Positions 1-7,457 of a DNA stretch of 64,000 bases are shown here, piece by piece. Under the pieces are notes generated by a model, which saw nothing but the letters and a program-made list of their open reading frames with translations, was not told where the DNA came from and ran no database searches. This DNA is from Streptomyces sp. NBS 14/10 (GTDB lineage Bacteria; Actinomycetota; Actinomycetes; Streptomycetales; Streptomycetaceae). How positions within the stretch are numbered: the first letter of the stretch is position 1; each line of letters opens with the position of its first letter. The position numbers and the translations under genes are program-made. The DNA lies in assembly GCF_002224125.1 (NCBI RefSeq), contig NZ_NCSM01000013.1, forward strand, positions 62,001 to 126,000, read 5' to 3'.

Positions 1-467
1 AGGCTGGCGTAGCCGTGGAAGGTGCTGCGCACCAGCCGAATGGCGTCGGTCAGATCCGGGCCGGATAGTTCGTACGCGCGGAACACGGCGGTCGTGGCCT
101 CGATGATGCGGGCGCCGCCCGTGGACCGGGCGGCCTCTTCGGGGTCGATCTCGATGTTCGTCGCCGCGTACCGGCCGGGGTGCTCAAGCGCGAAGGCCCG
201 GTAGGCGTTGGCGAAGGCGATCAGGGCGTCGCGCCCGGCGCGCCCGGCCACGGCCGCGGTGAGGCGGTCGGCGAAGTCGCTCGCGGCGCGGAAGGCGACC
301 CGTACGCGCAGGTCCCGGAGGTTCTTGACGTGGGAGTACAGGCTCGCGTCGGCCACTCCGAAGCTGCGCGCCAGCGCGGAGATCGTGACGTTCTCCAGGC
401 CGACGGAGTCCGCCATATCCGCCGCCGCCTCCGCCACCCGTTCAGGCGTCAGCCCCGCACGGGCCAT
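1..467 (-). CDS. TetR/AcrR-family transcriptional regulator, C-terminus cut by window edge
   Basis: Reading the minus strand from an ATG at 467 gives a protein opening MARAGLTPERVAEAAADMAD, followed by a TetR-type helix-turn-helix (TISALARSFGVADASLYSHV, about residues 27-46) and the start of a WHG-type ligand-binding domain. About 155 residues are visible; the rest lies outside the window. AGGGAGGTGG sits 3-12 bases before the ATG and fixes the start. It is divergent from the helicase gene at 772, with a 12-bp tandem repeat between them. The target cannot be inferred: regulators of this kind usually control a neighbouring gene, which could be the helicase or something off the left edge. Confidence 0.85.
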   Translation of the reverse strand, partial: MARAGLTPERVAEAAADMADSVGLENVTISALARSFGVADASLYSHVKNLRDLRVRVAFRAASDFADRLTAAVAGRAGRDALIAFANAYRAFALEHPGRYAATNIEIDPEEAARSTGGARIIEATTAVFRAYELSGPDLTDAIRLVRSTFHGYAS

Positions 468-528
468 GCGCCACCTCCCTCTCCCTCGTCTCCCTCACTG
501 CCTGGCCCATCCAACCAGGCCGGTCCGC

Positions 529-612
529 GAGGAAGGCTGTGGGGAAGGCATCGGGGAAGGCCTCGGGGAAGGCTGCGAGGAAAACCGTGGGGAAAGCCGC
601 GGGGAAAATCAT
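529..612. repeat. 12-bp tandem repeat, seven degenerate copies
   Basis: Seven end-to-end copies of a 12-mer close to GGGGAAGGCNNC start at 529, 541, 553, 565, 577, 589 and 601. The first four are nearly identical; the last three drift towards GGGGAAARCC. The array fills the middle of the roughly 300-bp gap between the divergent TetR and helicase genes. No reading frame through it looks like a gene. Confidence 0.85.
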
Positions 613-641
613 TCGCGGCCCCGCCGAGCACTGGCTACAAT
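612..641 (+). promoter_or_regulatory. possible promoter for the helicase gene
   Basis: TACAAT at 636-641 is a good -10 hexamer in an otherwise GC-rich leader. TTCGCG at 612-617 lies 18 bases upstream but is a poor -35. A start here would give a leader of about 120 nt before the GTG at 772. The element adjoins the last tandem-repeat copy. Confidence 0.3.
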
Positions 642-771
642 CGCCCGTCTGCCGCCTCCCGGCCACCCCGGGAGAGCCGCCGCCCGGACGGAAACCGGCC
701 GGCTTCTGACGTGAGCCATTCACGCCCCGCACTTTGTCTGTCTGCTTTGCGTACACGCCGGAGGCTACGCC

Positions 772-2904
772 GTGCCCTCGCACGCCCCTGACCACCCCGA
801 CCCGCTCGAGCGGGAGCGCACCCATCTCACCGCGTCCCGTGCCGCCCTGCGCGCCATGCGCGCCGATGTCGAAGCCCTCGACATCAAGAACGTCACCGCC
901 AACTGGGTCAACGCCGAAGTCCTCCAGCGCCAGATCGACGAGCGCATCAAGGCCCTCGCCGACCTGGCCGACACCCCGCTGTTCTTCGGCCGCCTGAACT
1001 ATCTGCACGCGCCGGGCGCGGAGTCGGCGGAAGGCGCGGAGGGGGAGCAGCCCGCCGCCGGAGGCGGCTCAGCAGAAACTTTTTATATCGGGCGGCGCCA
1101 TGTCCACGACGCCGACGGCGACCCGATGGTCATCGACTGGCGCGCCCCGGTCTCCCAGCCCTTCTACCAGGCGTCGAAGAAGGCGCCGATGGACATCGGG
1201 CTGCGCCGCCGCTTCGGCTACACCGGCGGCGAGCTGACCGCGTACGAGGACGAGCACCTGACCGACCCGAGCGAGGCGGAGCACGCCAGCAAGCTGCTCC
1301 AGGCCGAGATCGAGCGGCCGCGCGTGGGCCCGATGCGGGACATCGTCGCCACGATCCAGCCCGAGCAGGACGAGATCGTACGCGCCGGGATCGGCGGCAC
1401 GGTCTGCGTCCAGGGGGCGCCGGGCACCGGGAAGACGGCGGTCGGCCTGCACCGGGTGGCGTATCTGCTGTACGCGCACCGGGAGCGGCTCGCCCGCTCC
1501 GGCACCCTCGTCATCGGCCCGAACCGGTCCTTCCTCCACTACATCGAGCAAGTCCTGCCCGCGCTCGGCGAGTTGCAGGTCGGGCAGGCCACGGTGGACG
1601 ACCTCGTCGCACATGTGGAGGTGCGGGGCACGGACGGCGCCGACGCGGCGGGCCTCAAGGGCGACGCGCGGATGGCCGAGGTGCTGCGCCGCGCCGTACG
1701 TTCGCATGTCACGCTGCCGACCGAGCCGTGCGTGGTGGTGCGCGGCTCGCGGCGCTGGCGGGTCCCGGCGTACGAACTGGAGGAGATGGTCCGCGAGTTG
1801 CTGGACCGCGACATCCGGTACGACGCGGCCCGCGAGGCGCTGCCGCAGCGGATCGCGCACGCCGTGCTCGTACGGATGGAACAGGCCGGCGAGGCGCCCG
1901 ACGACCGGGTGCAGGACACGGTGGCCCGCAACCCCGCCGTGAAGGCGGCCGTCAAGGAGATCTGGCCGCCCGTCGACCCGGCCAAGCTCGTGCTGCGGCT
2001 GCTGTCCGACCCCGACTTCCTCGCCGAGCAGGCGGACGGGATCCTCGACGCCGACGAGCAGAAGACCATCCTGTGGGCGAAGCCGCCGCGCGGTGTGAAG
2101 TCCGCGCAGTGGTCCTCGGCGGACGCGGTGCTCATCGACGAGGCCACCGACCTCGTCGAGCGCACGCACTCGCTCGGCCATGTGGTCCTGGACGAGGCGC
2201 AGGACCTGTCCCCCATGCAGTACCGGGCGGTGGGCCGCCGCTGCACCACCGGCTCGGCGACCATCCTCGGCGACATCGCCCAGGGCACCACCCCGTGGGC
2301 GACGGCGACCTGGGAGGACGCCCTCGTCCACCTCGGCAAGTCCGGGGCGGCGGTGGAGGAGCTGACCCAGGGCTTCCGGGTGCCGCGCGAGGTGATCGCG
2401 TACGCCTCGCGGCTGCTGCCCGCCATCGCGCCCGGGCTGTCGGAGGCCACCTCGATCCGCGAGGCGGCGGGCGACTTCTCCGTACGGGCGGTGGACTCCG
2501 CCGCGCCCGGCTCGGCCGCGCCTGGCTCCGCCGCGCTCGACTCGGCCGCGCTCGACTCCGCCGTGATCGCCGCCTGCCACGAGGCGCTGGGCCACGAGGG
2601 CTCGATCGGCCTGATCGCGGCCGACGCGCGAATCCCGGTGCTGGCGGGCGCCCTGGACGCGGCGGGCCTGGCGTATCTCTCCCCCGGCGAGGAGACCAGC
2701 GCCGCCGCCCGCCTCACCCTCGTCCCGGCGACGCTGGCCAAGGGTCTGGAGTACGACTACGTGGTGCTGGACGAACCGGCCGCGGTGGTCGACGGCGAAC
2801 CGGACGAGCGCACCGGACTGCGCCGCCTGTATGTGGCGCTGACCCGGGCGGTGTCGGGGCTGACGGTGGTCCACGCGGCGCCGCTCCCGGATCAGCTGGC
2901 CTGA
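772..2904 (+). CDS. helR: HelD/HelR-type ATPase that removes stalled RNA polymerase
   Basis: 710-residue superfamily-1 (UvrD/Rep-like) ATPase. An N-terminal helical region (about residues 10-75) precedes FYIGRRHVHDADGDP and DWRAPVSQPFY, which are typical of HelD proteins. Walker A GAPGTGKT is near residue 215, Walker B LDEAQD near 473, and a helicase C-terminal half ends in RRLYVALTRAVSGLTVVHA. HelD proteins insert into RNA polymerase channels and dislodge nucleic acid; the actinobacterial HelR group also displaces rifamycins. Length and motifs fit that group, but assignment to HelR rather than another actinobacterial HelD is inference. The GTG start at 772 has GGAGG at 760-764. A short SAAPGSAAPGSAALDSA repeat lies near residue 580. 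Confidence 0.88.
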   Translation: MPSHAPDHPDPLERERTHLTASRAALRAMRADVEALDIKNVTANWVNAEVLQRQIDERIKALADLADTPLFFGRLNYLHAPGAESAEGAEGEQPAAGGGSAETFYIGRRHVHDADGDPMVIDWRAPVSQPFYQASKKAPMDIGLRRRFGYTGGELTAYEDEHLTDPSEAEHASKLLQAEIERPRVGPMRDIVATIQPEQDEIVRAGIGGTVCVQGAPGTGKTAVGLHRVAYLLYAHRERLARSGTLVIGPNRSFLHYIEQVLPALGELQVGQATVDDLVAHVEVRGTDGADAAGLKGDARMAEVLRRAVRSHVTLPTEPCVVVRGSRRWRVPAYELEEMVRELLDRDIRYDAAREALPQRIAHAVLVRMEQAGEAPDDRVQDTVARNPAVKAAVKEIWPPVDPAKLVLRLLSDPDFLAEQADGILDADEQKTILWAKPPRGVKSAQWSSADAVLIDEATDLVERTHSLGHVVLDEAQDLSPMQYRAVGRRCTTGSATILGDIAQGTTPWATATWEDALVHLGKSGAAVEELTQGFRVPREVIAYASRLLPAIAPGLSEATSIREAAGDFSVRAVDSAAPGSAAPGSAALDSAALDSAVIAACHEALGHEGSIGLIAADARIPVLAGALDAAGLAYLSPGEETSAAARLTLVPATLAKGLEYDYVVLDEPAAVVDGEPDERTGLRRLYVALTRAVSGLTVVHAAPLPDQLA

Positions 2905-2917
2905 GCGGGCCCGCTCA
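2902..2917. terminator. 16-bp perfect palindrome spanning both convergent stop codons
   Basis: TGAGCGGGCCCGCTCA is a perfect palindrome. Its left TGA is the helicase stop and its right TCA is the stop of the converging ArsR-family gene. It could form a short two-way terminator stem, but no T-tract follows, so that role is uncertain. Confidence 0.45.
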
Positions 2918-3250
2918 CGAGGAAGGCCTGCTCCACGGCATGGACGTGAGCAGCGCGTCGAGGAGGCCGGGGAACCTGGCGTCGAGCTCGTCGCGGCGCA
3001 GCCGCACATAGCGGTTGCGCCCGGCGACTCGCGTGGTGGTGAGCCCGGCCTCGCGCATCACCCGCATGTGGTGCGAGACGGTCGACTTGTGGAAATGCTC
3101 GAGCCTCACCGCCTCGGGCGCACAGCTGTGTTCCTCGCCGTCGCCGTAGACGCACAGCAGCCACAGGCGCACCGGGTCACCGAGGGCGTGCATGACCTTC
3201 ACCAGCTCGATGTCCTCGGCATCGGGCTGGGGCAGCCGTTCGTCCGCCAT
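2915..3250 (-). CDS. ArsR-family winged-helix regulator
   Basis: 111-residue single-domain protein. After MADERLPQPDAEDIELVKVM comes the ArsR fold with the recognition-helix region EHFHKSTVSHHMRVMREAGL, then the wing (TTTRVAGRNRYVRLRRDELD). No classical metal-binding ELCVC motif is seen; a lone Cys pair occurs in LLCVYGDGEEHSCAPE. The ATG at 3250 is preceded by GAGGAAGG. The frame stays open upstream to about 3670, but that part overlaps the divergent MFS gene and is not protein-like. The gene is divergent from that MFS gene and the repeats between them look like its operator, so it probably represses the exporter and itself. The ligand is unknown. Confidence 0.88.
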   Translation of the reverse strand: MADERLPQPDAEDIELVKVMHALGDPVRLWLLCVYGDGEEHSCAPEAVRLEHFHKSTVSHHMRVMREAGLTTTRVAGRNRYVRLRRDELDARFPGLLDALLTSMPWSRPSS

Positions 3251-3284
3251 GCCTTCCTCGCTCTCGCGTGCGTCTGGTCCTCCG

Positions 3285-3331
3285 AACAGTTTGACACCCG
3301 TCCACCCGAAACAGTTTGACAGATGTCCAAC
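3285..3331. promoter_or_regulatory. two direct copies of a putative ArsR operator half
   Basis: AACAGTTTGACA-N3-GTCCA occurs twice, starting near 3285 and 3310, in the gap between the divergent ArsR and MFS genes. The second copy is also the left arm of the inverted repeat annotated next. Confidence 0.6.
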
Positions 3332-3359
3332 CATCCCTATCGTTGGAGATCCATCAAAC
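3314..3359 (+). promoter_or_regulatory. long inverted repeat overlapping the MFS promoter
   Basis: The arms GTTTGACAGATGTCCAAC (3314-3331) and GTTGGAGATCCATCAAAC (3342-3359) are complementary at 15 of 18 positions around a 10-base centre. A promoter-like TTGACA (3316-3321) and TATCGT (3338-3343), 16 bases apart, lie inside it and point at the MFS gene. Repressor binding here would block that promoter. Confidence 0.65.
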
Positions 3360-3380
3360 AATCTTTCGGGGAGGACACCC

Positions 3381-4871
3381 GTGCGGCTACGCCTGCTCCT
3401 GCTCGCCCTCGGCACGTTCGCGGTGGGCACCGACTCCATGGTGATGGCCGGGATCCTCGGTCTGATCTCCCGCGACCTGGACGTATCGGTCCCGACGGCC
3501 GGGCAAATGGTCACCGTCTTCGCGCTCGCGTACGCCCTGCTCGCGCCCGTCCTCGCCACCCTCACCGCCCGCTGGCCGCGCCGCCAACTGCTGCTCACCG
3601 CGCTCACCGTCTTCACCGCGGCCAACGCGCTGAGCGCCCTCGCCCCGACGTACCCCCTGCTGCTCGCCACCCGCGTACTGGCCGCCGCCGGAGCCGCGCT
3701 CTACACCCCGACCGCCAACGCCGTCGCCACCTCACTCGTCCCACCCGAGCGGCGCGGCCGGGCGCTGGCCACCGTGCTCGGCGGTATGACGGTGGCGACC
3801 GCGCTCGGCGTACCGCTGGGCACCTGGATCGGGCGTACGGACTGGCGCCTGACGATGTGGCTGGTCGTCGCCCTCGGCGCGGCGGCCCTGGCGGGCCAGG
3901 CGCTGCTGCTGCGCGAGCTACCGGGGGCGGCGGGGGTGCCGGAGGTGCGGGCGGCTGGTGGCGGGCAGGGTGCCGGTGACGCGCAGGGTGCCGGCGCTGC
4001 GGCCGGCCTGCGCGCCGCTGGTGGCTCGGCCGACGGCGCGCCGGGCGTCGGTGCAGGCGCCGGTAGTTCGGCCGCCCCGCCCGGGGTACCTACCGCCGGT
4101 GGCGCGCCGCGGGCCGGCGCTGCGGCCGGTGCGGCGCCGGGTGCCGACGCAGGTGCTACGCCTGGTGCCGCATCCGGCGTCGGCACCCCGACCACGGAGC
4201 CCAGGAAACCCGCCCCGCCCGGGCTGCGCGAGCGGCTGGCGCCGCTGCGCGACCGGCGGGTCGTCGCGGCCACGGCGACCACCTTCCTCTTCTTCCTCGC
4301 CTTCAACTCCGTGTACATCTACATCGCCACGGCCGTGCACCCCGCCACGGGCGGCGAGGCCGGACGGCTGAGCCTGGTGATGCTGGTGATGGGCGTTGCG
4401 TCGGTGGCGGGCAGCTGGCTGGGCGGCCGGGCGGTGGACCACTGGGGCGTACGCAGCGTCATGCTTACCGGGAGCGCGGTCACGGCCCTCGCCTTCCTGT
4501 CCCTCCCCTGGCTCGGCCGGACCATGCCGGGCGCACTGCTCTACGCCCTGGTCACCCCGGTCGCCGGCTGGTCCGTCTCGGTTGCCCTCCCCCACCGGCT
4601 GGCCTCCATCGACCCACCCAACGCGCCCCTGCTGATCTCCCTCAACAGCAGCGCGCTCTACCTCGGGATGGCGGCGGGCGGCGGCGCGGGCAGCGCGTCC
4701 GTCGCGCTCCTCGGCGACCGGTGGTTCCCGCTGACGGCGACGCTGCTGGCCCTGCTCGCCACGGCCACGGTCCTCACCACGACGCGCACACCCCGCAGCC
4801 CACGCCCCGGAACCCCCGGCGCCCTCGGCCCGGCCCGCGGGAAGACCACAACAGAGGCGGGCGGCCGGTAA
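3381..4871 (+). CDS. MFS drug-efflux transporter with an expanded central loop
   Basis: 496-residue MFS protein of the 12-TM DHA1 type. The first six TM segments occupy about residues 3-180 (motif-A-like region ARWPRRQ, TM5 region GGMTVATALGVPLGTWIG). The second six occupy about 290-480. Between them, residues 181-276 form an almost pure Ala/Gly/Pro loop, much longer than usual. The GTG at 3381 follows GGGGAGG; upstream in-frame ATGs would overlap the divergent regulator and lack a ribosome-binding site. It is probably repressed by the adjacent ArsR protein. The substrate is unknown. A short relic continues in frame after its TAA. Confidence 0.87.
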   Translation: MRLRLLLLALGTFAVGTDSMVMAGILGLISRDLDVSVPTAGQMVTVFALAYALLAPVLATLTARWPRRQLLLTALTVFTAANALSALAPTYPLLLATRVLAAAGAALYTPTANAVATSLVPPERRGRALATVLGGMTVATALGVPLGTWIGRTDWRLTMWLVVALGAAALAGQALLLRELPGAAGVPEVRAAGGGQGAGDAQGAGAAAGLRAAGGSADGAPGVGAGAGSSAAPPGVPTAGGAPRAGAAAGAAPGADAGATPGAASGVGTPTTEPRKPAPPGLRERLAPLRDRRVVAATATTFLFFLAFNSVYIYIATAVHPATGGEAGRLSLVMLVMGVASVAGSWLGGRAVDHWGVRSVMLTGSAVTALAFLSLPWLGRTMPGALLYALVTPVAGWSVSVALPHRLASIDPPNAPLLISLNSSALYLGMAAGGGAGSASVALLGDRWFPLTATLLALLATATVLTTTRTPRSPRPGTPGALGPARGKTTTEAGGR

Positions 4872-5015
4872 CTCGCCCACCTCAGGGCCGACGTCGAGGC
4901 ACTGGTGGGCGCGCTGCACCAAACCACGGTGGAGAACGGTCGCCTGCGCCGTCAACTGGCGGATCGTGCTTCGGTAGTCCGCACGCTCCCGGCGCAGGCG
5001 CCTTCCCCTCAGTAG
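4872..5015 (+). pseudogene. C-terminal remnant resembling an integrase-associated coiled-coil protein
   Basis: Directly after the MFS stop codon, in the same frame, 47 codons read LAHLRADVEALVGALHQTTV, ENGRLRRQLADRASVVRT, then a short tail and a stop. The heptad-like Leu/Arg pattern resembles the C-terminus of small helical proteins encoded beside tyrosine recombinases (DUF6262-like); that match is from memory. It has no start codon or ribosome-binding site of its own, so it is a relic or chance read-through sequence. Confidence 0.35.
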
Positions 5016-5085
5016 GGCCAGGTGTAAGCCGGCACACCAGGCGCCTTCCGCTCGTCAGCCGTTTCACCAAGGTGAGGGACGCACT

Positions 5086-5143
5086 GAATCCGAGCTGTTC
5101 GCGGCACCGGGAGCCATCCCGTACCCGCGAACCCCTCGGATTC
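5086..5143. terminator. two-way hairpin terminator
   Basis: GAATCCGAG (5086-5094) pairs with CTCGGATTC (5135-5143), and TTCGCGG (5098-5104) with CCGCGAA (5125-5131), across a 3x3 internal loop. A CGGGA/TCCCG stem caps it. It lies between two convergent genes. Confidence 0.7.
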
Positions 5144-5153
5144 TGCTTCTGAG

Positions 5154-6167
5154 CTAGAAGGCCGCTGTCCGGTCTTCGCTGCGCGGGTCGATCACCTGGT
5201 GCTCGGTGTAGATGCCCGCGCGCGCCTCACGACGCCAGGGACGCCCGTAGGTCACTGCGTCCGCGGCGGACTCGGAACTGTCGTCGAGGTCCACGACGGC
5301 TACCGATGGCGAACCGTCCGCGGGGCACCGCGCAAGCCAGTGGCCATTGGGAGCGACGATTCCGGACGGTACGGTGGCGCTGTGCTGTGCCGGCCCTGAC
5401 AAACTGACCCAGTAGCTGTTGACCGCGGCGTGGCCTTGGGCTTGGGCGGCGGTGTTACCCGGAGTGCCGCTGGTAGAGAACAGGACGCAGTCGACATCCA
5501 GCTTCTCGTATTCCGCCCACAACTCCGGGTAGTGGATCTCCATGCCGAGCAGGCAGCCGAAGCGCACACCGTCGACCTCAAAGGTCACCGGTGAGACGCC
5601 CGGCGAGTACATGTACGAGACCTTCGTCTTCGACAGGAGACGTTCGTCGTAGCGCGTGACGACGGCGCCGCGATCGGAGATGACGTAGAGGCTGTTGTGC
5701 GGGCGGTTCGGCTCGGTCAGGCGATGCACCGATGCAATCACCGTCCACAGCCGCAACTCGCGGGCCAGCTCAGCGATCGCGGCCAACTCCGATTGGAGCA
5801 CCGGCCACTGGCACCGGTCCCAGTCCGCCGGGCCGACCGCGCCCGGGCCGTCGACGGACATGACGAACTTGCTGGGAAAGCAGATTGCGCCTTCCGGAAA
5901 GTGCACGAGCCTCGCTCCCTGAGCACTGGCCTCGCGCATCAGAGCACGGACCTCGCGCCCACTTTCGCGCAGCGCTTCAACGTCTCGGGGGTCTTCGCGT
6001 ACGGGCGTCTGCGCTACGGCGAGCCGCACGCTCTTGGGAATCCTTGCTTCCGACATGACGTCTCCTGATGGAGTCGGACGGAAGTGCCGGAGGGCGGACG
6101 TGTAGGACTCACCGGTCTTGGCGGCGCGGGCACGCACCTGGTGCTTGAAGTTCCTACGGGCTGTCAT
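5154..6167 (-). CDS. nitrilase-superfamily protein lacking the usual catalytic Cys and Lys
   Basis: 337 residues. Residues 1-37 form a basic extension (KHQVRARAAKTGESYTSALR); the rest is a carbon-nitrogen hydrolase fold beginning near RLAVAQTPVREDP. The catalytic Glu is present (HFPEGA, about E92). The usual YDK is YDERLLSKTK, with Glu at the Lys position, and the nucleophile region reads FGCLLGMEIHYPEL, where alignment to the usual LICYDVEFPEL puts Gly at the catalytic Cys. A Cys lies three residues earlier. It may be a pseudoenzyme or use shifted residues. Two starts are possible: ATG 6167 (GGAAGG before it; the extension keeps coding-type third positions) or ATG 6057 (AGGAGA before it). 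I prefer 6167. Confidence 0.78.
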   Translation of the reverse strand: MTARRNFKHQVRARAAKTGESYTSALRHFRPTPSGDVMSEARIPKSVRLAVAQTPVREDPRDVEALRESGREVRALMREASAQGARLVHFPEGAICFPSKFVMSVDGPGAVGPADWDRCQWPVLQSELAAIAELARELRLWTVIASVHRLTEPNRPHNSLYVISDRGAVVTRYDERLLSKTKVSYMYSPGVSPVTFEVDGVRFGCLLGMEIHYPELWAEYEKLDVDCVLFSTSGTPGNTAAQAQGHAAVNSYWVSLSGPAQHSATVPSGIVAPNGHWLARCPADGSPSVAVVDLDDSSESAADAVTYGRPWRREARAGIYTEHQVIDPRSEDRTAAF

Positions 6168-6579
6168 CGCGGCCTTCCACGCCTTGAGCGACGGCTCCCC
6201 AGCAACCTCGCCCGAGGCGATCGGGCTGCGACAACGACCTGAGACGCTGGTCCCTTTGCCTCCGATGGGAGACCGTGCTGGGGACGGTCGCGGGAGGTTC
6301 GGCGTAGGCCACGCAGTCGGTCATCATGCCGTCGCTCGCGGGCTCCGTCAACATCCTTCAACACGTCCAGCGCACCGTCGAATGGCAGGCTGCTGGAGAG
6401 AAACGCCTCAGCTCAACACGCTGAACCTGACGCAGAAGCCACCATTCGTCAGTTGACACATCCCCTTCTGGAGGACAGCTACACGGTGACCGACACCGTG
6501 GTCGTCGGCTCCCTCCGCACCGCCCTGAAGCCTCTCTCCTGGAACATCATCCGCATGGCTTGAGAAGGGGGCGGAACGG
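6168..6579. other. intergenic region with probable gene debris
   Basis: No intact gene. Short open stretches on the plus strand look protein-like but are broken in different frames, for example VNILQHVQRTVEWQAAGEKR around 6350-6410 and HPLLEDSYTVTDTVVVGSLR around 6460-6520, which ends in a TGA near 6560. They may be remains of one decayed gene. I do not recognise the family. Confidence 0.3.
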
Positions 6580-6613
6580 CCGAGCGGGAATGGCCGCCGC
6601 CGTTCCCGCTCGG
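6580..6613 (-). terminator. hairpin terminator for the small secreted protein gene
   Basis: CCGAGCGGGAA (6580-6590) and TTCCCGCTCGG (6603-6613) form a perfect 11-bp stem with a 12-base loop, 19 bases beyond the stop codon of the gene at 6632. Confidence 0.75.
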
Positions 6614-6631
6614 TGTCACTCAACTGGACGA

Positions 6632-7045
6632 TTAGTAGTGGGTTCCGTTGAGGTACACGAAATACGAGCGATCTGTCGCGGAGTCGGGCACCCTCTGGAC
6701 CTCAAAGCCAATGTCTTCGTTTTCCGGAAGGTTGTACACGCCGCCGTCCGACGCGTCCCGGTAACTGCACTTCCCGTCGTTCGTGGCATCGGTGAGACTG
6801 TACAAGAACGTCTTGGTCCGCTGGTTGTAGACTTTCACCTGCGCCTTCTTGCCGTCGGACTTGGTGTCGCAGATCTTCACATGGTCGCCGTCATACGCGA
6901 AGTAGGCCGCCGCAGCCTTGGCGCCGTCATACATCGGCCCGTGGTTCCAGTCAATCGCCTGAGCAGAGCCCGGCGCCATGGCCACCGCAAACGCCGCCAT
7001 GGTCAGTGCGGATATTCCGCCCTGAATGATTTTCTTGATGCGCAA
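6632..7045 (-). CDS. small secreted protein of unknown function
   Basis: 137 residues with a Sec signal peptide: basic MRIKKI, a hydrophobic core, and a likely cleavage site after GSAQA (about residue 30). The mature part of about 107 residues has two Cys (KICDTKSD and GKCSYRD) that could form one disulfide, and ends in YFVYLNGTHY. I do not recognise the family. The start is a TTG at 7045: GGGGAG lies just upstream, and the next in-frame Met would destroy the signal peptide. Codon use is less GC-biased than in neighbouring genes. It has its own terminator and is divergent from the membrane propeller gene at 7458 across a 412-bp gap. Confidence 0.75.
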   Translation of the reverse strand: MRIKKIIQGGISALTMAAFAVAMAPGSAQAIDWNHGPMYDGAKAAAAYFAYDGDHVKICDTKSDGKKAQVKVYNQRTKTFLYSLTDATNDGKCSYRDASDGGVYNLPENEDIGFEVQRVPDSATDRSYFVYLNGTHY

Positions 7046-7457
7046 TGCATTCTCCCCTGGTTTTGCGGCTACAGCCGCATGAGGCTAACAGCAGACGGCG
7101 GGGTCCTTACCGGCCGGATCCCTGCAAGGCAAACTTGACGAGAAGGTGTGACAATTCGCGGATACTTTTCCCGGCACTGAACACTTTTAGCACCTAACGG
7201 CCATGGAGGATTAATCGGCACTTGTTTCGCTTCCGGCCCGGGCCGAGGACTCCCGTTTCCCCAAAGCCCGCACGAAGCGGAACGCGGGGCGTTTCGTGGA
7301 TCCGGGTGTCACCGGGGCCTCCGAGATGGTGTGATCGGGTGGTCACACCACGCTAAGAAGGACAGGGCATCGGCCGCCAGCGGCAGATCACATAGCCGCA
7401 GGACAGGCGGGTAAAACGGGGTGGACAACGGTGGTTGTCCATGGACAAGGGGGGCGT
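7046..7457. other. 412-bp divergent intergenic region
   Basis: This gap separates the secreted-protein gene from the HTH/propeller gene. It is AT-richer than its flanks around 7130-7220 and holds the inverted repeat at 7328-7349. No ORF is credible. I could not settle on convincing paired -35/-10 hexamers for either gene. Confidence 0.5.
7328..7349. promoter_or_regulatory. inverted repeat, possible operator
   Basis: GGTGTGA (7328-7334) and TCACACC (7343-7349) are perfect inverted arms 8 bases apart, about 110 bp upstream of the propeller gene. The size fits a dimeric regulator site. The binding protein is unknown; the downstream gene's own HTH domain is one candidate. Confidence 0.4.

Noticed and set aside
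613..771. Rifamycin-associated element before the helicase gene
   Set aside because: CTTTGCGTACACGCC near 735-750 was considered, but it is not a clear palindrome and I cannot recall the consensus precisely enough to claim it.
1069..3009. Long minus-strand open frame opposite the helicase
   Set aside because: Arg/Gly/His-rich with no domain. The plus-strand helicase with Walker motifs explains the region.
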